37,038 bases of DNA from Paracoccaceae bacterium. Its GTDB lineage: Bacteria; Pseudomonadota; Alphaproteobacteria; Rhodobacterales; Rhodobacteraceae. Under the pieces are notes generated by a model. It ran no database searches. It had not been told where the DNA came from and was given only the letters and a program-made list of their open reading frames with translations. Made by a program: the position numbers and the translations under genes. The stretch is taken from the NCBI GenBank assembly GCA_017510335.1, contig JAFWNM010000018.1, positions 1-37,038 on the forward strand, given 5' to 3'. This document shows, in pieces, positions 31,657-37,038 of the stretch (positions are counted from its first letter, which is position 1; each line of letters opens with the position of its first letter).

Positions 31657-33561
31657 CTATTCCGCGTTGAGAATCAGGGTGCGCAGGTTTGTGCGGATGG
31701 CTTCAAGCTGGGTTTGCGCATCCGCGATCGTGGCGCGACCTTCCGCGATTTCGGCGTCAATCGCATCGACACGCGCGCGCCGGTCCTGATTTGCGGGGCT
31801 GTCATCGCCCAGTTGCACGATCACCCCAACCAGACGATCCTGATCCGCGATCAGGGTTTCTTCGGCAGTTTGCAGGCGTGCAATGTCGCGTTGCAGGCGC
31901 GCTTCTTCGGTGCGCAGGTCCTGCAATTGGGCCAGCAAGGCCTGCATGTCCGCATCCGCCATGCGCGCCGACCAATACCCCAGCGCGTTGATATCCAGGT
32001 CCAGCAAGGCAACGCGCTGTTGCGTCTGGCGGTGCTCGATCACCTCGTGCGAGGTCAGCGCCCCTTCGGGCACATCAATGGTGAAGCGCATGTCATCCAG
32101 CCCCTCCACGCCGCCTTCGGTCTGGATGTCCCACCCCTGCCGCATGGGATGCGCAATTGTCAGAACCCGCGCGCCCTGCGCTGCGCCTTCAATGCGGTAG
32201 GTGGTGCGCTGTTCAAGCCGTTCCTGTGCCAGCATGACACCATCGACAATGCGCGCGGAATGCACGGTTTCTGCCTGCGCCACATTTTCGCGCACAGTGA
32301 TTGCCGTGTCGCGGGCGAATTCCACGGTTTCGCTGTCGCCCGGGGCAAGTTCGGGGATTATGGCGTCGCCCGCATGGCCGCGCCCGTCTTCATACAGCGT
32401 CATGACACCGGCAGGCAGGCGCAGCGGAAGCGGGTTTTCCACGACCACGGCCAGCATCGGATGGGGGGCGCCCGTGCCGCCCCGATACAGCGTCAGGCGT
32501 GCATCCTGCAGGGTTTCGCGCAGAAACGGCAGGCTGATGATGTCCCCTGCCTTCAGCGTGACAGGCGTTGCCAGCGTGAAGCGCGAAAAGCTGTCGCCGT
32601 CATCCATGCTGACAGGGGCCGCGTCATAGGCCGCCTCAAACGGCATATTGCGTTGCATGGGCGCGCTGGCCATCAGTTCGGGCATGGCACCTGACGCGGC
32701 AATGTCTGCGGCCAGTTTGCGCGCGCCGTGCTGGCGGTCATACAGGGCCACTTGCAGCGCCTGCACTGCCCCTGTGGCAAGGGTCAGGTCCACATCCTGC
32801 CAGTCATGGCCAGTGGCGTTCTCGACCACGGCCCAGCCTGTCAGGATGGTGCCATCCGGCCCGTTTTCGGCACGCCATGCGGTTTTCCAGACAGGTGCTG
32901 ATTGCAGCCATGCCAGCGCGACATCTTGCGCATTTTCTGCGCCGCCCTGTCCTGACATGGACAGATGAACATCCAGCATATGCCCCTGACCGGCAGCGCG
33001 CAGGGCGTCAAGCCCGCGATCAATGGCGGCGCTGTCATCCGCATCGCGGAAGGTCAGCGCGGTGGCCTCATCCAGCAGGATCTGGCCGATCTGCCCGGTG
33101 TCGGACCGCAGCGCCAGCGCGATGCACCCTTGTTGTGCGTCCGTGGTGCAAGGCACATCGCGCACCCCCATGATGCGCCCCTGAAGGTCAATGCCCCGCC
33201 GTGTGGCAGTGACAGGCGCGCCGGTCATTGCATCCAGCAGCGCGCGCAAGTCCTGCAGCGCGGCAGGGTCAAAGGGCAGCGCGGCGAAGCTGTCGTCAAA
33301 CCCGCCCGGGCCAGACAGTGTCAGCATGGGGGCACCCGTGCCCCCCCCTGACAGGCGCAGGGATTTCAGGAAATCGTCTATATCTGTGCGGCGCACCGGC
33401 AAAACCAGCCCGTCACTGTCAAGACGGGCCTGTGCTTCGATCAGTGCAAGCCCTGCCGTGGACAGGGTGACGGCGCGCAATTGGGTGTCGGCCAGCGCAG
33501 GCAGGCCAAGGCCCGCGCACAAGATGACGATCGGGAAGGGGCGCAAGGAAAAGGGGCGCAT
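31657..33561 (-). CDS. Secreted DUF4139 domain protein
   Basis: The 634-aa protein has a signal peptide cleaved after about residue 24 (LPALA). The start at 33561 has GGAG upstream. An N-terminal beta domain of the DUF4140-like type (about 28-190) precedes a DUF4139 body, recognised from SAPVWKTAWRAENG, GWAVVENATGHDWQDVDLTLATG, and later FRLATPVTLKAGDIISLPF-like and NPLPLRLPAGVMTLYEDG strands. The C-terminal 100 residues form a coiled coil (MQALLAQLQDLRTEEARLQRDI and onward), whereas many relatives carry their coiled coil near the N-terminus. The family is poorly characterised. The periplasm or cell surface is its expected site. It is divergent from parC with a 133-base gap. Confidence 0.82.
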   Translation of the reverse strand: MRPFSLRPFPIVILCAGLGLPALADTQLRAVTLSTAGLALIEAQARLDSDGLVLPVRRTDIDDFLKSLRLSGGGTGAPMLTLSGPGGFDDSFAALPFDPAALQDLRALLDAMTGAPVTATRRGIDLQGRIMGVRDVPCTTDAQQGCIALALRSDTGQIGQILLDEATALTFRDADDSAAIDRGLDALRAAGQGHMLDVHLSMSGQGGAENAQDVALAWLQSAPVWKTAWRAENGPDGTILTGWAVVENATGHDWQDVDLTLATGAVQALQVALYDRQHGARKLAADIAASGAMPELMASAPMQRNMPFEAAYDAAPVSMDDGDSFSRFTLATPVTLKAGDIISLPFLRETLQDARLTLYRGGTGAPHPMLAVVVENPLPLRLPAGVMTLYEDGRGHAGDAIIPELAPGDSETVEFARDTAITVRENVAQAETVHSARIVDGVMLAQERLEQRTTYRIEGAAQGARVLTIAHPMRQGWDIQTEGGVEGLDDMRFTIDVPEGALTSHEVIEHRQTQQRVALLDLDINALGYWSARMADADMQALLAQLQDLRTEEARLQRDIARLQTAEETLIADQDRLVGVIVQLGDDSPANQDRRARVDAIDAEIAEGRATIADAQTQLEAIRTNLRTLILNAE

Positions 33562-33694
33562 GGGGAACTCTCCAAGTCAGGGGAAGTCCAACCTAGACCC
33601 TGCCCATCCGGTCCCGCAAGCGACACTTATGTGAATGGGCAGTTTGCCGCCTTGGGGGCTGGACCTGTGCCAAGCTTGGGGCTATTGCGGCACA

Positions 33695-35998
33695 ATGGCA
33701 CAAGACGATGATCATTCCGAAGACAAGAACGCCCTTGTGGCTGAACCCCTGCGCCGTGCGCTTGGGTCGCGGTATTTGCAATATGCGCTGTCCACCATCA
33801 TGCACCGCGCCCTTCCGGATGCCCGTGACGGGCTGAAGCCGGTGCACCGGCGCATCCTGTTTGCGATGCGCGAACTGAAGCTGTCGCCCACTGGCGGCTT
33901 TCGGAAATCCGCCAAGATCACGGGCGATGTGATGGGGAATTACCACCCCCATGGCGATGCCGCGATCTATGACGCGATGGCGCGGCTGGCACAGGATTTC
34001 AACGTGCGCTACCCGTTGGTTGACGGGCAGGGGAATTTTGGCAATATCGACGGCGACAACCCCGCCGCCGCGCGCTACACCGAAGCGCGCATGACCGAAG
34101 CGGCCGAGGCGCTGCTGGAAGGGTTGTCTGAAAACGCTGTTGATTTCCGCCCCAATTATGACGGCACGCTGGAAGAACCAGTTGTGTTGCCTGCGGCATT
34201 TCCCAACCTTCTGGCCAATGGGTCCAGCGGTATTGCAATGGGCATGGCCACCAATATTCCCCCCCACAACCTGGATGAGTTGATCGAAGGGTGCCTGGCG
34301 CTGATTGCCAGCCCCGACCTGCCGGATGAGGACCTGATTGCGCTGATCCCCGGTCCCGATTTTCCGACAGGGGGGGTGGTGGTCGAACCGCGCGACGCGT
34401 TGCTTGCCGCCTATCAGTCGGGGCGCGGGTCCATCCGGGTGCGTGCGCGCTGGCAGATCGAGGATCTGGGCCGCGGGCAATGGCAGGTTGTCGTCACCGA
34501 AATTCCGTTTCAGGTGCCCAAATCGCGCCTGATCGAAAAACTGGCCGAAGTGATCCAGACCCGCAAGGTGCCGCTGCTGGCCGATGTGCGCGACGAATCC
34601 GCCGATGATGTGCGCATTGTTCTGGAACCCAAGACACGCAGCGTCGATCCTGACCTGATGATGGGTATGTTGTTCAAGAACAGTGATCTGGAAACCCGTT
34701 TCAGCCTGAACATGAATGTTCTGATCGACGGTCTGACGCCCAAGGTCTGCAGCCTGCGCGACGTGCTGCGCGCGTTTCTGGACCACCGCCGCGATGTGTT
34801 GCAGCGCCGCAGCCAGCACCGCCTGAACAAGATTGATCACCGTCTGGAAGTGCTGGAAGGGTTTATCATTGCCTTCCTGAACCTTGACCGCGTGATTGAT
34901 ATCATCCGCTATGATGATGCCCCGCGCGCAGCGTTGATGCGGGAAAACTGGGCGCGGGAGTTTACCCGCGCGTCGTCCGAGGCGGATTACATCCCCCCCC
35001 CCGAAGGCGAGGGGGAGCTGACCGAGCTTCAGGCCGAGTCCATTCTGAACATGCGCCTGCGGTCCTTGCGCCGACTGGAAGAAATGGAACTGGTGCGCGA
35101 GCGTGATGAATTGCTGCGCGAACGCGCGGGGCTGGAAGACCTGCTTGGGTCCGATACGCTGCAATGGAAAACGATCAGCGCCCAGTTGCGCGATGTGCAG
35201 GCCGTCTTTGGCAAGGCCACCGATCTGGGACGCCGCCGGACGGATTTTGCCGAAGGGCATGACGTCGAGGATGTGCCGCTGGAAGCCATGATCGAACGCG
35301 AACCCATTACAGTGGTGTGTTCCAAAATGGGCTGGATCCGCGCCATGAAAGGGCATGTCGCGCTGGATCAGGGGTTCAAGTTCAAAGATGGCGACGAGGG
35401 GCGCTTTGCCTTGCATGCCGAAACCACCGACAAGATTGTTCTGTTCGGGTCCAACGGGCGGTTTTACACGTTGTTGGGGGTTAACCTGCCCGGCGGGCGC
35501 GGCATGGGGGAACCTGTGCGCCTGATGGTGGATTTGCCCAATGAAGCGGAGATCGTCGACCTGTTCACCCACAGGGCTGGCGCGCGACTGGTTCTTGCGT
35601 CCAGTGCAGGCGATGGGTTTGTTGTTCCCGCTGATGAAGTGGTCGCGCAAACGCGCAGCGGAAAACAGATATTGAACCTTAAGCCCGGGGTGCGGGCGCA
35701 TGTTTGCCGCTTTGCCGAAGGGGACCATCTGGCCGTTGTTGGCGAGAACCGCAAACTGCTGGTTTTCCCCATGTCCGAATTGCCGGAAATGGCGCGCGGC
35801 AAGGGCGTCAGGCTGCAATCCTACAAGGATGGCGGCTTGTCGGACCTGACGACACTGACCTTGGACAAGGGCCTAAGCTGGAAAGACCCCGCAGGGCGCA
35901 CGCGACTGGAAGCCGATCTTACGGAATGGCTGGGAAAACGCGCCAGTGCAGGGCGCATGGCGCCGCGCGGGTTTCCACGCGACAACCGCTTCGCCTGA
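33695..35998 (+). CDS. parC: DNA topoisomerase IV subunit A
   Basis: The 767-aa subunit breaks and rejoins DNA to unlink sister chromosomes. The active-site Tyr128 lies in [11 protein letters not shown]. Before it come the winged-helix block [26 protein letters not shown] (77-88, the quinolone-contact region), and [11 protein letters not shown]. The C-terminal third has ParC-type blade repeats ([51 protein letters not shown]). ATG at 33695 is chosen because an upstream start at 33635 adds an unconserved leader. ParC rather than GyrA is supported by length and by few C-terminal blades. A C10 run lies at 34993-35002. Confidence 0.95.
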   Translation: MAQDDDHSEDKNALVAEPLRRALGSRYLQYALSTIMHRALPDARDGLKPVHRRILFAMRELKLSPTGGFRKSAKITGDVMGNYHPHGDAAIYDAMARLAQDFNVRYPLVDGQGNFGNIDGDNPAAARYTEARMTEAAEALLEGLSENAVDFRPNYDGTLEEPVVLPAAFPNLLANGSSGIAMGMATNIPPHNLDELIEGCLALIASPDLPDEDLIALIPGPDFPTGGVVVEPRDALLAAYQSGRGSIRVRARWQIEDLGRGQWQVVVTEIPFQVPKSRLIEKLAEVIQTRKVPLLADVRDESADDVRIVLEPKTRSVDPDLMMGMLFKNSDLETRFSLNMNVLIDGLTPKVCSLRDVLRAFLDHRRDVLQRRSQHRLNKIDHRLEVLEGFIIAFLNLDRVIDIIRYDDAPRAALMRENWAREFTRASSEADYIPPPEGEGELTELQAESILNMRLRSLRRLEEMELVRERDELLRERAGLEDLLGSDTLQWKTISAQLRDVQAVFGKATDLGRRRTDFAEGHDVEDVPLEAMIEREPITVVCSKMGWIRAMKGHVALDQGFKFKDGDEGRFALHAETTDKIVLFGSNGRFYTLLGVNLPGGRGMGEPVRLMVDLPNEAEIVDLFTHRAGARLVLASSAGDGFVVPADEVVAQTRSGKQILNLKPGVRAHVCRFAEGDHLAVVGENRKLLVFPMSELPEMARGKGVRLQSYKDGGLSDLTTLTLDKGLSWKDPAGRTRLEADLTEWLGKRASAGRMAPRGFPRDNRFA

Positions 35999-36069
35999 CG
36001 CCACGCGCGGATTTGCGCAATCCCTGCAATTGCGTTAAACCAATGTGAAACGGGCAGAAGGTGCAGTAT

Positions 36070-36666
36070 ATGGAACTTTCCAGTTTGAAAACGCGTGTTT
36101 TTGGGGCGCTTGCGGGGCTGGCCTTGTTGGGGGCCTGCACCAGCGGGGCGCAGTTGGGGGAAGAACGCGCCGAGTTGGGTAATTTCCGTCTGGGCCATGC
36201 CATTGTGGTGGCCGATACAGCGGTGATTGGCCCTGCATCGCGCCGCGCCGAACCCGAAGCGTGGGAAACGACGCTGACGGCGGAAATCCAGCGCAGGTTC
36301 GGGCGCTATGACGGGGACAAGTTCTATCATGTGGCCATTGCGGTTCAGGGCTATGTTCTGGCGATTCCGGGAATTCCGATTGTGGCAGCGCCCAAATCCG
36401 TTCTGATTGTCGGCGTGACCATCTGGGATGACGAAGCACAGACCAAGCTGAACGACACGCCCCATCGAATCACAGTGCTTGAAAGCCTGTCAGGGGAAAC
36501 CGTGGTCAGTTCGGGTCTGACGCAATCCGCCGAGGAGCAGATGCAGAACCTGTCGGAAAACGTCGTTGCCGCAATCGAACGCTGGATCGTGTCCAAGCCC
36601 GAATGGTTCCCCCCGCGCGAAGATACCGCCGAAGCGCAAATTGTGGCCGCAGCCCCCGAGGAATGA
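36070..36666 (+). CDS. Putative lipoprotein of unknown function
   Basis: The 198-aa protein starts at the ATG at 36070, with AGAAGG eight bases before it; a GTG at 36061 would sit inside that ribosome site. It has a lipoprotein signal with lipobox LGAC and lipidated Cys23, followed by Thr, so outer-membrane sorting is expected. The mature part has a helix (EPEAWETTLTAEIQRRFGRYDG), hydrophobic strands (YHVAIAVQGYVLAIPGIPIVAAPKSVLIVGVTIWDD), and a C-terminal helix with AVERWI-like pattern. I recognise the look of a conserved Rhodobacterales envelope protein but no named family. It lies between parC and tuf. Confidence 0.8.
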   Translation: MELSSLKTRVFGALAGLALLGACTSGAQLGEERAELGNFRLGHAIVVADTAVIGPASRRAEPEAWETTLTAEIQRRFGRYDGDKFYHVAIAVQGYVLAIPGIPIVAAPKSVLIVGVTIWDDEAQTKLNDTPHRITVLESLSGETVVSSGLTQSAEEQMQNLSENVVAAIERWIVSKPEWFPPREDTAEAQIVAAAPEE

Positions 36667-36709
36667 CACCTGCCCAAGGGCAGATTTCCAGATTCCCGAA
36701 GATGTGCGC

Positions 36710-36743
36710 TTGATTTTTCGCGCCTGACTGGATAACAGGCGCG
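36710..36743 (+). promoter_or_regulatory. Candidate promoter and overlapping hairpin upstream of tuf
   Basis: TTGATT (36710-36715) and TAACAG (36733-36738), spaced 17 bases, could be -35 and -10 elements. CGCGCCTG (36719-36726) and CAGGCGCG (36736-36743) form a perfect eight-base-pair inverted repeat across the spacer and -10. The overlap could mean a protein-binding site on the promoter, or the hairpin may instead be a terminator or leader structure of transcripts from upstream. There is no T-run after it. Confidence 0.38.
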
Positions 36744-36795
36744 CGTGTCATCTCGGGGTCGTATCTGCGGCTCAGCAACAAAGGGTGCCGAAACC

Positions 36796-37038
36796 ATGGC
36801 AAAGCAAAAGTTTGAACGCAATAAACCGCATGTGAACATCGGGACGATCGGGCATGTTGACCACGGCAAGACGACGCTGACGGCTGCGATCACGAAGTAT
36901 TTTGGTGATTTCCGCGCCTATGACCAGATTGATGGTGCGCCGGAAGAAAAAGCCCGCGGGATCACGATTTCGACCGCGCATGTGGAATATGAAACCGATG
37001 CACGCCACTATGCGCATGTCGATTGCCCCGGCCACGCG
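36796..37038 (+). CDS. tuf: Elongation factor Tu (partial, cut by the window end)
   Basis: Only the first 81 codons are present. They hold the GTP-binding P-loop GHVDHGKTT (residues 19-27), the switch I region ending [13 protein letters not shown], and the beginning of the DxxG motif DCPGHA. EF-Tu brings aminoacyl-tRNA to the ribosome. The start follows AAAGGG. Alphaproteobacteria often carry two nearly identical tuf genes; which copy this is cannot be told. Confidence 0.97.
   Translation, partial: MAKQKFERNKPHVNIGTIGHVDHGKTTLTAAITKYFGDFRAYDQIDGAPEEKARGITISTAHVEYETDARHYAHVDCPGHA

Overview
The window reads as a core-genome segment of an alphaproteobacterium of the order Rhodobacterales (Rhodobacteraceae/Paracoccaceae). 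The grounds are high GC with GCGC-rich coding sequence, tightly overlapping genes (ATGA, TAATG and TGATG junctions), Rhodobacterales-type gene groups (zwf-pgl-pgi, murA-DUF2948-hisD, dnaX-ybaB-recR, lgt-midA-pgeF), and repeated intergenic motifs. The genus cannot be fixed from the sequence alone. I see no phage, integron, CRISPR array, toxin-antitoxin module or recognisable insertion sequence.

Layout. (1) 220-3231: a DUF1007 periplasmic protein and a NicO nickel/cobalt exporter-like permease overlap, followed by a MATE transporter; the leader holds a weak cobalamin-riboswitch-like sequence. (2) 3289-5150: a compound inverted repeat, then aspartate aminotransferase and a small conserved protein on the minus strand. 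(3) 5265-6511: an XRE regulator directly abutting sdhE, then a MarR-type regulator preceded by overlapping palindromes. (4) 6512-11206: a 440-bp gene-free stretch, then zwf-pgl-pgi (entry to the Entner-Doudoroff and pentose phosphate routes), flanked by two diverged copies of one ~105-bp dispersed repeat in opposite orientation. (5) 11203-14192, minus strand: a lipoprotein, and a sulfur module of periplasmic tandem rhodanese, YeeE/YedE permease and a coupled 59-aa membrane protein. (6) 14527-17599: SseB-like protein, rplM-rpsI with a clear terminator, universal stress protein, MTA/SAH nucleosidase. (7) 17622-18841, minus strand: alanine racemase and tRNA-Thr(GGT). (8) 18938-22186: small basic protein, murA, DUF2948, hisD. 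(9) 22296-25557: four abutting or overlapping enzyme genes (L-2-haloacid dehalogenase, alpha/beta hydrolase, PLP dehydratase, and a second alpha/beta hydrolase that has lost its nucleophile serine). (10) 25685-28429: dnaX, ybaB, recR. (11) 28461-31170, minus strand: pgeF, midA-like, lgt, all coupled. (12) 31292-37038: ubiK, a secreted DUF4139 protein (minus), parC, a lipoprotein and the first 81 codons of tuf.

Most genes are housekeeping: central carbon metabolism, envelope building (murA, alr, lgt, pgeF), DNA maintenance (dnaX, recR, parC) and translation (rplM, rpsI, tuf, tRNA). I do not find a convincing new defence or biosynthetic system. The observations most worth checking are the inverted repeat pair around zwf-pgl-pgi, a ~25-nt motif present three times, the Ser-to-Gly hydrolase, a G8 tract in dnaX placed where a gamma-type product would end, and the rhodanese-YeeE-small protein module.
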